Shown here: piece by piece, positions 1-7,138 of the stretch
How the letters are laid out: every line of letters starts with the position of its first letter
Numbering within the stretch: position 1 is the first letter of the stretch
Assembly (NCBI GenBank): GCA_002383285.1
Contig: DFXU01000002.1
Span: 1-64,000 of the forward strand
DNA length: 64,000 nucleotides
Origin: Caryophanales bacterium UBA4100
Lineage (GTDB): Bacteria; Bacillota; Bacilli; Paenibacillales; UBA4045
Reading direction: 5' to 3'
Position numbers and translations under genes: made by a program
Notes under the pieces: model-generated
Told to the model about the DNA's origin: nothing
Seen by the model: only the letters and a program-made list of their open reading frames with translations
Databases searched by the model: none

Positions 1-678
1 GATACACCCTTTGAATATGAAGGTCAGAAGTATGTGCTTATTGATACAGCTGGTATGCGTAAACGAGGTAAGGTGTATGAGAATACGGAAAAGTATAGTG
101 TAATGCGAGCACTCAAAGCGATTGAGCGTGCAGACGTTGTTCTTGTGGTCATCAATGGTGAAGAAGGTATAATTGAGCAGGATAAGCATATTGCAGGATA
201 TTCACATGAAGCGGGTAAAGCTGCGATTTTCGTCGTGAACAAATGGGACATTGTAGAGAAGGATGAGAAGACGCTGCAGAAGTTTACGCAGACAATTAAA
301 GATCACTTCTTATTCATGACCTATGCGCCGCATGTATTCGTCTCTGCTCTAACTAAACAAAGAATTCACAAAATCCTTCCGGTGGTGAACCAAGTTTCCG
401 AGCAGCATAACATGAGGATCGCTACACATATTCTTAATGATGTATTGATGGATGCAGTTGCCATAAACCCACCTCCAACCGATAAAGGTAAACGTATGAA
501 GCTTAATTACGGTACTCAGGTTGCAGTTAAGCCACCTACCTTTGTCCTATTCGTGAACGATCCCGAGCTGATGCATTTCTCCTACGAACGTTATTTGGAG
601 AATAAGATACGCGCTGCGTTTACCTTTGAAGGTACACCTGTTCGATTCGTTGTTAGGAAGAAATCTTCAGAGGAGTAG
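1..678 (+). CDS. der: GTPase Der (EngA), 5'-truncated by the window
   Basis: C-terminal part (225 residues visible) of the double-GTPase ribosome assembly factor Der, which binds 50S precursors. Reading is open from base 1, so the first G domain and the start of the second lie outside. The visible part begins in the second G domain: [10 protein letters not shown] (G3) at residues 15-24, NKWD (G4) near residue 80, then a SAL (G5) motif. The last third, with basic residues ending VVRKKSSEE, fits the KH-like domain. plsY follows after 5 bases, so the two are probably co-transcribed. In B. subtilis der also lies next to gpsA. Identity is firm; only the truncation limits the call. Confidence 0.96.
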   Translation, partial: DTPFEYEGQKYVLIDTAGMRKRGKVYENTEKYSVMRALKAIERADVVLVVINGEEGIIEQDKHIAGYSHEAGKAAIFVVNKWDIVEKDEKTLQKFTQTIKDHFLFMTYAPHVFVSALTKQRIHKILPVVNQVSEQHNMRIATHILNDVLMDAVAINPPPTDKGKRMKLNYGTQVAVKPPTFVLFVNDPELMHFSYERYLENKIRAAFTFEGTPVRFVVRKKSSEE

Positions 679-683
679 ATTCA

Positions 684-1292
684 ATGATATCAACCTTACT
701 AATTATCACAAGCTACTTGTTGGGTTCAATAATGTTTAGTGTCATAATGGGAAAGCTAATAGCAGGAATTGATATACGTAATCATGGAAGCGGCAATGCA
801 GGAGCTACGAATACCCTTCGAATTATCGGTAAGGGGCCAGCAATTGCCGTCTTCCTGCTTGATCTTGGCAAGGGTGTTCTAGCTGTATGGTTAGCCAAGT
901 GGTTTGTACCTGAACAGGATGCTATTGCTATTCTATGTGGAGTTGCTGTTATCTTGGGCCATAATTGGCCGATCTGGTTTAATTTCCGCGGGGGCAAAGG
1001 CATTGCTACAACTATTGGTATGATCGTAACTCTAGCATTCCTTCCTACATTATTCGCAGGATTAATAGCGATTCTCACTATTGCTATTACTAGATATGTG
1101 TCACTTGGATCACTCTTGTTGACTGCATTCCTGCCAATATTCATCTACATAATGGATTATCCAACTGAATTACTCTGGGGCAGTTTAGCTATCCTTGTAT
1201 TCGCATGGGTCAAGCATCGCAAGAATATTGTAAAGCTTGTTAAGGGAACAGAGAATAAGCTGGGTTCACGAAGCAGAACAACAGAACTTTAA
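684..1292 (+). CDS. plsY: Glycerol-3-phosphate acyltransferase PlsY
   Basis: Membrane enzyme that moves the acyl group from acyl-phosphate to sn-glycerol-3-phosphate, the first committed step of phospholipid synthesis. At 202 residues it has the usual PlsY length. Several hydrophobic segments are visible (about residues 1-23, 52-75, 78-97, 107-130, 133-155). The family signatures are present: GSGNAGATN (residues 36-44) and GHNWPIWFNFRGGKG (near 92-106). It lies just upstream of gpsA, which makes its substrate glycerol-3-phosphate, so product and precursor enzymes share an operon. Start is the ATG five bases after the der stop. Confidence 0.96.
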   Translation: MISTLLIITSYLLGSIMFSVIMGKLIAGIDIRNHGSGNAGATNTLRIIGKGPAIAVFLLDLGKGVLAVWLAKWFVPEQDAIAILCGVAVILGHNWPIWFNFRGGKGIATTIGMIVTLAFLPTLFAGLIAILTIAITRYVSLGSLLLTAFLPIFIYIMDYPTELLWGSLAILVFAWVKHRKNIVKLVKGTENKLGSRSRTTEL

Positions 1293-1305
1293 GGAGGTTT
1301 CCCCT

Positions 1306-2325
1306 TTGATTTCAAAGAAGGTTTCTGTTTTTGTCGCTGGAAGCTGGGGAACAGCACTTGCTTGTGTATTAGCTGCTAATGGGCATGAGGTAATGATATG
1401 GTCACGGAACGCAGAACAAGTTAAAGAGATTAATGAACGGCATAGAAATCATAAATTTCTAGGTGAGCATAAGCTGGATACTCATATAAAGGCCACGCTA
1501 TCTATTGAGGAAGCGGCATTTCAAGCTGATGCTATTCTCTTAGCTGCACCCAGCTCAGCGATGAGGCAGGTTGCACGTCAACTGCAGCCTTATCTAATCT
1601 CCGATATCTTAATCATTCATGCAGCCAAGGGATTTGAGACAGGCTCATTATTACCGATGTCGAAGGTGATTGCCGAGGAGCTAACTCAGATAAACGCTAA
1701 TCGAATTGTAGTGCTCTCAGGACCATCACATGCAGAAGAGGTTATACAGCAACTACCCACAACGATTGTTGTCGCTGCAGCTTCAATAGATGCAGCGCAA
1801 GCAGCGCAGGATCTGTTAATTAATAACGATTTTAGGGTATATACGAATGTGGATATCCAAGGCGTCGAGCTTGCAGGCGCTCTGAAGAACATTATTGCTA
1901 TAGGTGCTGGAATGGTTGATGGTTTAAGCTTTGGTGATAATGCCAAAGCGGCATTAATAACGAGAGGATTAGCCGAAATTACCCGTCTAGGTGTAACGAT
2001 GGGGGCCAATCCACTCACCTTCGCTGGTCTTGCTGGTATTGGAGATTTGATTGTTACTTGCACTAGCCGTCATAGTCGGAATTGGCGTGCTGGTTACCAA
2101 ATTGCACAAGGTAAAGCTGTCCAAGAGGTGCTTACTGAAATGGGCATGGTTGTTGAAGGTGTAAAGACTACGAAGGCTGCAATGTCACTTGCTAGACAAT
2201 ATCAAGTTGATATGCCTATTACGGAGCAGCTATACCTCGTATTGTTCGAGGACAAGAATCCAACACTTGCAGTAGAGGATCTAATGGGCAGAGGTAGAAC
2301 CCAGGAAGATATTATTAGACTCTAA
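1306..2325 (+). CDS. gpsA: Glycerol-3-phosphate dehydrogenase [NAD(P)+]
   Basis: Reduces dihydroxyacetone phosphate to sn-glycerol-3-phosphate for phospholipid synthesis; 339 residues. I chose the TTG at 1306 because AAGGAGG at 1291-1297 sits 8 bases upstream and the protein then begins at the Rossmann strand. Longer in-frame starts overlap plsY. Family blocks are clear: GPSHAEE, the GALKNIIAIGAG lysine region, GDNAKAALITRG, GIGDLIVTCTSRHSRNWR and VEGVKTTKA. Odd point: the N-terminal nucleotide-binding motif reads VAGSWGTA, where the family has GAGSWGTA, so the first glycine of GxGxxG is valine (GTC for GGC). The rest of the enzyme looks intact, so it may still work, or the base may be an error. 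Confidence 0.95.
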   Translation: MISKKVSVFVAGSWGTALACVLAANGHEVMIWSRNAEQVKEINERHRNHKFLGEHKLDTHIKATLSIEEAAFQADAILLAAPSSAMRQVARQLQPYLISDILIIHAAKGFETGSLLPMSKVIAEELTQINANRIVVLSGPSHAEEVIQQLPTTIVVAAASIDAAQAAQDLLINNDFRVYTNVDIQGVELAGALKNIIAIGAGMVDGLSFGDNAKAALITRGLAEITRLGVTMGANPLTFAGLAGIGDLIVTCTSRHSRNWRAGYQIAQGKAVQEVLTEMGMVVEGVKTTKAAMSLARQYQVDMPITEQLYLVLFEDKNPTLAVEDLMGRGRTQEDIIRL

Positions 2326-2361
2326 ACTGTCCATGCTCGAAGAATTTATAAGGAAAGCCTA

Positions 2362-2390
2362 CACCGACTTTCGATTCTCCTCATAGGATA
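2362..2390 (+). promoter_or_regulatory. Candidate sigma-K promoter of spoVIF
   Basis: CACC at 2362-2365, a 16-base spacer, then CATAGGATA at 2382-2390. This matches the sigma-K pattern mACm-N16-CATAnnnTA at every fixed position. It lies about 60 bp upstream of spoVIF, a gene known to be mother-cell, late-sporulation expressed in B. subtilis. Assignment is by motif only. Confidence 0.6.
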
Positions 2391-2451
2391 CATAGGAACA
2401 ACCGTATTTCATATATCGGTCATTCCATATACGCGTATGAGGAGGTCGGCA

Positions 2452-2733
2452 ATGGGTTCCAAGGATATATCCAGAGATGTCTTAAATGCCGTCAAGAAAA
2501 AAACGGGAAAGAAAATCACGGATAAAGATATTAAGAACGTGGCGAGCGGTGTTGGTCCATCTACGATGAAAAGTGAACAACAGCTTAGACAGCTGATCAA
2601 GCAGATTTCCAAGATGGCCAATGTGCCCGTAGCGGAGTCTACTGTACAAGAATTGGTGGGGGCCATTAAGAAAAGTGGTGTTAACCCGAATAATATGGAA
2701 CAGATGATTAAAACAGTTCTAGGTAAAAAGTGA
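2452..2733 (+). CDS. spoVIF: Stage VI sporulation protein F (SpoVIF/YjcC family)
   Basis: Small late-sporulation coat-assembly protein, 93 residues, close to the B. subtilis YjcC length. It is highly charged and mostly helical, with the family pattern: an N-terminal KKKTGKKITDKDI segment, a central LRQLIKQISKMANVPV block and a C-terminal GAIKKSGVNPNNMEQMIKTV block. No signal peptide or membrane segment. The ATG at 2452 is preceded by GAGGAGG at 2439-2445. A longer reading would begin inside that ribosome site. A sigma-K-like promoter lies upstream and a strong terminator overlaps the stop, so it appears to be a single-gene unit. Family call is from motif memory, not a search. Confidence 0.85.
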   Translation: MGSKDISRDVLNAVKKKTGKKITDKDIKNVASGVGPSTMKSEQQLRQLIKQISKMANVPVAESTVQELVGAIKKSGVNPNNMEQMIKTVLGKK

Positions 2734-2761
2734 AGCGCAGAAGCAGCGCTTCATTTTTTTT
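2732..2761 (+). terminator. Intrinsic terminator after spoVIF
   Basis: GAAGCGC (2732-2738) and GCGCTTC (2746-2752) form a perfect 7-bp stem with a 7-base loop, followed by ATTTTTTTT. The stem begins inside the spoVIF stop codon. Confidence 0.9.
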
Positions 2762-2787
2762 GTGATAAAGAGGGTATGTGGTATAAT
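2760..2787 (+). promoter_or_regulatory. Candidate sigma-A promoter of the DUF2768 gene
   Basis: TTGTGA (2760-2765), 16-base spacer, TATAAT (2782-2787). The -35 box overlaps the T-tract of the spoVIF terminator. Confidence 0.5.
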
Positions 2788-2823
2788 GAGGGCTGAAATT
2801 GAACGGACGGGGAGAATAAACCG

Positions 2824-3003
2824 ATGAGTAGTATGGATAAGATGTGGGCGTCATTAATTGCCATTGCTTTAATGCTGGTCGCTTCTGTATTGATTACAGT
2901 AGCTCGGTCCAGAACAACTGGATTTATACGAATTGTCTTGTCCATTATCGCTTTTTTATTATTTATACCTATTGTTGTATTAATGCTATTGTCACTATTC
3001 TAG
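2824..3003 (+). CDS. Small membrane protein, DUF2768 (YphE-like)
   Basis: A 59-residue open frame, ATG at 2824 and TAG at 3001-3003. It has two hydrophobic segments, about residues 8-27 and 35-58, separated by a short basic turn (ARSRTTG), so it is a two-span membrane protein with little else. In B. subtilis a protein of this size and kind, YphE, lies between gpsA and yphF. The position here, after gpsA and before a YphF-like lipoprotein, supports the same family. Function is not known. GGGGAG lies about 9 bases before the start, and a TATAAT promoter is just upstream. Confidence 0.75.
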   Translation: MSSMDKMWASLIAIALMLVASVLITVARSRTTGFIRIVLSIIAFLLFIPIVVLMLLSLF

Positions 3004-3034
3004 GAACAAGCGATTATTAAGTAACGTTTGTTCC
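3003..3034 (+). repeat. Copy 1 of a 32-base hairpin element
   Basis: GGAACAAGCGA (3003-3013) and TTTGTTCC (3027-3034) form an imperfect stem around an A/T-rich loop. The element starts at the last base of the DUF2768 stop codon. A near copy occurs at 39389-39420, directly after bshA. The 3' T-run is weak, so a terminator is possible but not certain. Confidence 0.5.
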
Positions 3035-3057
3035 TTCTGTCGGGGAGGGTCAAGGTA

Positions 3058-3351
3058 TTGTTAGATCTCAAAGGAAAAAAGATACATAAGCAGGTAGACT
3101 CTATTATTGGTCAATCGATCTTAGATATTGCGTTGAAGAATGATATTGATTGGGGATTCTCATGTACACGTGGAACGTGTGCTCGTTGCCGTTGTATCGT
3201 CGAGCTTGGTCACGAGCATCTAGCTGAGTCGACCGATGAAGAATGGGATCGCTTAGATGATGAGGAGCTAGAGCAAGGATACCGACTTGCTTGCCAAGCC
3301 ATAGTTCGTACAGAGGGTAAGATTGTTGTTGCGAATAAACCTTATTTCTGA
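3058..3351 (+). CDS. 2Fe-2S ferredoxin-like protein
   Basis: Soluble 97-residue electron carrier of the plant/adrenodoxin ferredoxin fold. The cluster motif is C-x4-C-x2-C within SCTRGTCARCRC (near residues 36-47), with the fourth cysteine in RLACQA near residue 80. I chose TTG 3058 because GGGAGGG at 3043-3049 lies about 8 bases before it; the upstream TTG at 3028 has no such site. The redox partner is unknown. A second, different 2Fe-2S protein follows after 24 bases, so the two are probably made together. It is not an obvious subunit of any neighbouring complex. Confidence 0.85.
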   Translation: MLDLKGKKIHKQVDSIIGQSILDIALKNDIDWGFSCTRGTCARCRCIVELGHEHLAESTDEEWDRLDDEELEQGYRLACQAIVRTEGKIVVANKPYF

Positions 3352-3375
3352 TGCGCGATTGGGAGTGGATATAAG

Positions 3376-3723
3376 ATGCAACTAGAGGCAGTGTTCTTAC
3401 CGGATAAGAAGCGTGTTAAAGTTAGACCAGGAACAACATTACTCGATGCTAGTAGGTCAGCTAAGGTAAACATTCGTACACGCTGTGGTGGTAAGGCTGC
3501 ATGTCTCATGTGTAAAGTGATTGTTACTGAACAAGGTGGTCTAGAACCACCTAATCAGAATGAGCGGTTGAAGCTGGGGTCACTAGTGGATGAACATTAT
3601 CGATTGTCTTGTCAGGCGAGGATTTGTGGAGATGTTACCGCAACGATACCTGAGGACCCTTTAAAAGCTGCAATCCGTAGACAGCTTGCTATACAAGCTG
3701 AAGAGGATGATGGATTAATCTAA
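3376..3723 (+). CDS. 2Fe-2S ferredoxin-like protein
   Basis: Second small ferredoxin, 115 residues. The cluster loop is CGGKAACLMC (near residues 38-47; C-x5-C-x2-C), with the fourth cysteine in RLSCQA near residue 77. The spacing differs from that of its neighbour, so this is not a recent duplicate. The C-terminal tail after the fold (PEDPLKAAIRRQ...) is longer and charged. It has no membrane segment. Partner and role are not visible from sequence. It is followed within 20 bases by the YphF-like lipoprotein and may be in one transcript with it. Confidence 0.85.
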   Translation: MQLEAVFLPDKKRVKVRPGTTLLDASRSAKVNIRTRCGGKAACLMCKVIVTEQGGLEPPNQNERLKLGSLVDEHYRLSCQARICGDVTATIPEDPLKAAIRRQLAIQAEEDDGLI

Positions 3724-3741
3724 TATGTAAAGGTGGCAAAT

Positions 3742-4464
3742 GTGCTAATGAAGCGATGGCTTATAACAGCTCTTCTCTTCTCCATGGTGATCTTGTTAGC
3801 AGGTTGCTTGTATCCAAAGGATCGACTTCAACAAAATCAGATCTCCACTGGGGAATATATAATACTCGTTCAGAATGCTGTGGAAACATATAAGCAGCGA
3901 ACAGGTGTATTGCCGATCAAGAATAGTAAGGAAGATACACCTATATATGAGAAGTATTTGGTTGATTTCAAGAAGCTGCTTGATCGTAATGTCATAAGCA
4001 GTATACCTGCTGATGCTTACGAGGCAGGTGGAGCGAACTATTATGTCATTATTGACCCTGAAGGCGAAATGAAGGTAAAGCTCATGGATTTGGTCACTGC
4101 TGGACAGGTTTCAGATATCCAGAGGAGAATAGATTCTTATGTGGCCGAAGGTAATGATCTGCCTCAAGGTGAACTAGTGATGCCAGGCTTTTATCGTATA
4201 GACTTTGAACGTATTGGTATGAAGAGTGAGCAGGTAAGAAGTGTGTATACAGATATGTTCCTGTCGATTCTTATTCACAAATCCGGTCGAGTCACAGTTG
4301 ATTATGCACCAGAGGTTATGAGAGCAATCAAGTTGAAGGAAATCTCAAATCCTGATCCGAATATTGATCTGCGAATCTATTTGGTAGAGCAATCCAATTA
4401 CATTCCTGTGAATTCATATCCATATTATTGGAAGGATAATGAACCGGTTATATCAGAATTGTAA
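3742..4464 (+). CDS. YphF-like lipoprotein, function unknown
   Basis: About 240 residues. It begins with a basic end, a hydrophobic stretch (LITALLFSMVILL) and a lipobox LLAGC, so it should be exported and lipid-anchored at the cysteine near residue 22. The rest is soluble, with no catalytic motif that I recognise. Size, signal and location just upstream of spoIVA match B. subtilis YphF. The start is uncertain: GTG 3742 and ATG 3748 both lie at usable distances from AAAGGTGG (3729-3736), while GTG 3733 lies inside that site. The lipobox is unaffected by the choice. Confidence 0.75.
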   Translation: MLMKRWLITALLFSMVILLAGCLYPKDRLQQNQISTGEYIILVQNAVETYKQRTGVLPIKNSKEDTPIYEKYLVDFKKLLDRNVISSIPADAYEAGGANYYVIIDPEGEMKVKLMDLVTAGQVSDIQRRIDSYVAEGNDLPQGELVMPGFYRIDFERIGMKSEQVRSVYTDMFLSILIHKSGRVTVDYAPEVMRAIKLKEISNPDPNIDLRIYLVEQSNYIPVNSYPYYWKDNEPVISEL

Positions 4465-4500
4465 TAAAAAAGTGAATAAACGATTTGCTGTACTTACGTT

Positions 4501-4529
4501 CATGATGACCACATCATGGGCTTTTTCTT
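4501..4529 (+). terminator. Probable terminator after the YphF-like gene
   Basis: CATGATG (4501-4507) pairs with CATCATG (4512-4518), then GGCTTTTTCTT. The stem is short (7 bp) and A/T-rich, so termination may be partial. Confidence 0.5.
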
Positions 4530-4618
4530 ATGAGAAGAATAAGATTAAACTTCTACACATATATCTGAATAGATGACAACGTAACGGGATGGAGGGAGCA
4601 CGTTGAGATAAATAGTAT

Positions 4619-4646
4619 GCATATTCGTTAATGCTGTACATATATT
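4619..4646 (+). promoter_or_regulatory. Candidate sigma-E promoter of spoIVA
   Basis: GCATATT (4619-4625), a 13-base spacer, then CATATATT (4639-4646). This resembles the sigma-E pattern KMATATT-N14-CATACAmT. It lies about 60 bp before spoIVA, which is sigma-E dependent in B. subtilis. The 241-base gap between the YphF-like gene and spoIVA otherwise holds only the terminator at 4501-4529. Confidence 0.5.
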
Positions 4647-4704
4647 GTTACAAGTCCTTATGGTTGTACGAGTTACTTCATGATCAGGATAGGAGGCAAT
4701 CTCA

Positions 4705-6183
4705 TTGGAGAAAATTGATATTTTTAGGGATATCGCAGAACGGACAGGTGGAGATATCTACCTCGGCGTAGTCGGTGCGGTACGAACGGGTAAGTCGACA
4801 TTCATCAAAAGGTTTATGGAATCGGTAGTACTGCCGAATATCCATAACGAGGCAGATCGTATGAGGGCTGTAGACGAATTACCGCAGAGTGCTGCGGGCA
4901 GAACTATCATGACCACAGAACCTAAATTTGTACCCAATCAAGCCGTGCAAATTCATGTTGCAGAAGGCTTGGATGTAAATGTACGACTCGTAGATTGTGT
5001 GGGATACGCTGTAGAAGGCGCCAAGGGCTATGAAGATGAGAATGGACCAAGAATGGTATCAACTCCATGGTTCGAGGAACCAATTCCATTCCAAGAAGCA
5101 GCTGAGATTGGTACACGTAAAGTAATCCAAGAGCATTCTACACTTGGAGTAGTTGTGACTACTGATGGGAGCATTGCCGAAATTCCGAGATCTTCTTATA
5201 TTCAGGCAGAAGAGCGAGTTATTGAAGAGCTGAGAGAAGTAGGTAAGCCTTTCATTATGATCCTTAATTCAACAACTCCGAATAGTGAAGCAACGCTTCA
5301 GCTTCGTACTGAATTAGCTGAGAAGTATGATATCCCTGTTATTCCGCTTAGTGTGGCGAATATGGGTGAGCCGGAAGTGATGTCGGTATTAAGAGAAGTG
5401 CTATATGAGTTCCCGGTTCATGAGGTTAATGTGAATCTTCCAAGCTGGGTTATGGTATTGAACGACCGACATTGGTTAAGAAGTCATTATGAGGATTCTG
5501 TTCGGGATACAGTCAAGGATATTCGCAGATTAAGGGATGTTGATCGGGTTGTTGAACAATTCACCGAATACGATTTCATCGAGCGAGCAGGCTTATCCGA
5601 CATGAGCATGGGGCAGGGTATAGCGGAAATCGATTTATACGCTCCAGATGAGCTGTACGACAAAATATTAATGGAAGTCGTTGGTGTGGAAATACGGGGC
5701 AAGGATCACCTTCTACAGCTTATGCAGGATTTCTCGTATGCGAAGAGAGAATATGATCGATTCTCTAGTGCACTGGAGATGGTGAAGTCGACTGGTTATG
5801 GGATTGCCTCACCTTCACTTGAGGAAATGTCATTAGAAGAGCCAGAATTAATCCGTCATGGATCACGCTTTGGAGTGAGATTAAAAGCTACAGCGCCATC
5901 CATCCATATGATTCGTGTCGATGTAGAGTCAGAGTTTGCTCCAATCATAGGCACAGAGAAGCAGAGCGAAGAGCTTGTACGCTACCTGATTCAGGACTTC
6001 GAGGATAATCCGAAGAAAATATGGGAATCTGATATCTTTGGCCGCTCACTTCATAGCATTGTACGTGAGGGCATACAAGGGAAAATTTCGATGATGCCAG
6101 ACAATGCTAGATACAAGCTGCAGGAGACGCTTGGTCGAATCATTAATGAGGGGTCTGGCGGACTTATAGCAATCATACTTTAA
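4705..6183 (+). CDS. spoIVA: Stage IV sporulation protein A, coat morphogenetic ATPase
   Basis: Forms the ATP-driven basement layer on the forespore surface on which the spore coat assembles. At 492 residues it has the family's usual length. The N-terminal ATPase domain has the Walker A motif GAVRTGKST (near residues 24-32) after the hallmark opening DIFRDIAERTGGDIYLGVV. A DxxG-type VDCVGY follows near residue 97. The C-terminal end (GSGGLIAIIL) matches the conserved membrane-targeting tail. Start TTG 4705 has AGGAGG at 4691-4696. A sigma-E-like promoter lies upstream and a terminator just downstream, so it is probably monocistronic, active in the mother cell. Confidence 0.98.
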   Translation: MEKIDIFRDIAERTGGDIYLGVVGAVRTGKSTFIKRFMESVVLPNIHNEADRMRAVDELPQSAAGRTIMTTEPKFVPNQAVQIHVAEGLDVNVRLVDCVGYAVEGAKGYEDENGPRMVSTPWFEEPIPFQEAAEIGTRKVIQEHSTLGVVVTTDGSIAEIPRSSYIQAEERVIEELREVGKPFIMILNSTTPNSEATLQLRTELAEKYDIPVIPLSVANMGEPEVMSVLREVLYEFPVHEVNVNLPSWVMVLNDRHWLRSHYEDSVRDTVKDIRRLRDVDRVVEQFTEYDFIERAGLSDMSMGQGIAEIDLYAPDELYDKILMEVVGVEIRGKDHLLQLMQDFSYAKREYDRFSSALEMVKSTGYGIASPSLEEMSLEEPELIRHGSRFGVRLKATAPSIHMIRVDVESEFAPIIGTEKQSEELVRYLIQDFEDNPKKIWESDIFGRSLHSIVREGIQGKISMMPDNARYKLQETLGRIINEGSGGLIAIIL

Positions 6184-6197
6184 CCGATCTAATAATC

Positions 6198-6229
6198 GAG
6201 CACTCTATTTAAGGGGTGCTCTTGTTTTA
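6198..6229 (+). terminator. Intrinsic terminator after spoIVA
   Basis: GAGCACTC (6198-6205) pairs with GGGTGCTC (6214-6221) over 8 bp with one G-T pair and an 8-base loop, followed by TTGTTTTA. Confidence 0.85.
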
Positions 6230-6350
6230 TGTTGAATATGAATGAAATGCATACCTATTATCTATGATTTTGATTTGTATGTATATTTTGACGTAAAAGA
6301 GTGAACAAAGAATGATAAGTACCCATAGCTATGGGGGGAGGTGAATTGTC

Positions 6351-6623
6351 ATGAATAAAGCAGATTTAGTAACCAAAGTAGCAGAATCTACTGAATTATC
6401 AAAGAAGGATGTTACTAAGGCGGTTGAAGCCGTATTCGAGTCAATATCTGAAGCTCTTCAATCAGGAGAGAAGGTACAACTTGTAGGCTTCGGCAATTTC
6501 GAAGTGAGGGAGCGCTCTGCGCGTAAAGGCAGAAATCCGCAAACTGGCGAGGAAATTGAAATTCCGGCGAGTAAGGTTCCGGCCTTCAAGCCTGGAAAGG
6601 CACTAAAGGAAGTAATCCAATAG
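6351..6623 (+). CDS. hup: DNA-binding protein HU
   Basis: Nucleoid protein of 90 residues that binds and bends DNA as a homodimer. The N-terminal helical part ([12 protein letters not shown]) is followed by the DNA-binding arm with the [14 protein letters not shown] block and the [13 protein letters not shown] tail, all typical of HU. GGAGGTGA precedes the ATG. It is flanked by terminators on both sides and so forms its own unit. TTGACG at 6288-6293 may be a -35 box, but I see no good -10 at the right distance. In B. subtilis hbs is followed by mtrA (folE); no folE is present here. Confidence 0.97.
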   Translation: MNKADLVTKVAESTELSKKDVTKAVEAVFESISEALQSGEKVQLVGFGNFEVRERSARKGRNPQTGEEIEIPASKVPAFKPGKALKEVIQ

Positions 6624-6654
6624 AGTAGTCCATTTCATAATATTAATTTGCTAT

Positions 6655-6702
6655 AAAACCACTTTCTGAAGTTGTGCATTTACAGCTTTGAAAGTGGTTT
6701 TT
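6655..6702 (+). terminator. Strong intrinsic terminator after hup
   Basis: AAAACCACTTTC (6655-6666) pairs perfectly with GAAAGTGGTTTT (6690-6701). An inner stem AAGTTGT/ACAGCTT closes most of the loop. The T-run is part of the 3' arm. Confidence 0.9.
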
Positions 6703-6730
6703 GATGATGAGTATAAATTCGTGCTATAAT
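6701..6730 (+). promoter_or_regulatory. Candidate sigma-A promoter of mtrB
   Basis: TTGATG (6701-6706), 18-base spacer ending TGC, then TATAAT (6725-6730), giving an extended -10. It starts at the T-run of the hup terminator, so mtrB appears to be transcribed separately from hup. Confidence 0.6.
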
Positions 6731-6784
6731 ATCAGGAAAAACTTTTAGTTTGTCACAATTATCTGATTTATGAGGAGGGTTAAT

Positions 6785-7009
6785 ATGTCAGAGCTTACAC
6801 AGGGTGAGTATGTGGTTATTAAAGCCAAAGAAAATGGTGCACATGTTATCGGTTTGACAAGAGGTCAGGACACCAAGTTTCATCATACAGAGAAGCTCGA
6901 TAAAGGTGAAGTGATGATTTTTCAGTTCACAGATCATACCTCAGCTGTAAAAATTCGTGGAAAAGCCGTTATATACACGAAGCATGGTGTCGTAGACACT
7001 GAAGAATAA
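6785..7009 (+). CDS. mtrB: trp RNA-binding attenuation protein (TRAP)
   Basis: Small protein (74 residues) that forms an 11-subunit ring. When loaded with tryptophan it wraps RNA carrying GAG/UAG triplets and represses the trp operon. Recognisable TRAP blocks: [48 protein letters not shown] (each given in part here), ending in TKHGVV. Lysine and arginine residues of the KxR-type RNA contact surface are present in KIRGK. ATG 6785 follows GAGGAGGG. Its likely target lies in this window at 17147-17189, upstream of trpE. Unlike B. subtilis, no folE (mtrA) precedes it. Confidence 0.95.
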   Translation: MSELTQGEYVVIKAKENGAHVIGLTRGQDTKFHHTEKLDKGEVMIFQFTDHTSAVKIRGKAVIYTKHGVVDTEE

Positions 7010-7020
7010 TGGATGGTTGA

Positions 7021-7071
7021 GAGGCAGACTTTAAAAGTAGAGATTACTTAAAAAGTCGAGCCTCCTTTTTA
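7021..7071 (+). terminator. Intrinsic terminator after mtrB
   Basis: GAGGCAGACTTT (7021-7032) pairs with AAAGTC-ga-GCCTC (7052-7064), with a small internal loop, followed by CTTTTTAA. Confidence 0.75.
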
Positions 7072-7138
7072 ATGCTTGGACTTCCCAAGGGATTGTTCTC
7101 ATACAATGGAGTAATGAGTCAATACAATGGGGAGTTGA

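Noticed and set aside
782..1144. Long minus-strand open frame opposite plsY
   Set aside because: It lies antisense to a clear plsY frame, has no ribosome site and its translation looks like a reverse-frame shadow. The same applies to 1686-2063, 19038-19325, 41043-41375, 48007-48324 and 55781-56080.
7101..7132. Direct repeat ATACAATGG ahead of the gene at 7139
   Set aside because: Two 9-base matches with -10-like content in an A/T-rich promoter region; too short to support a claim.
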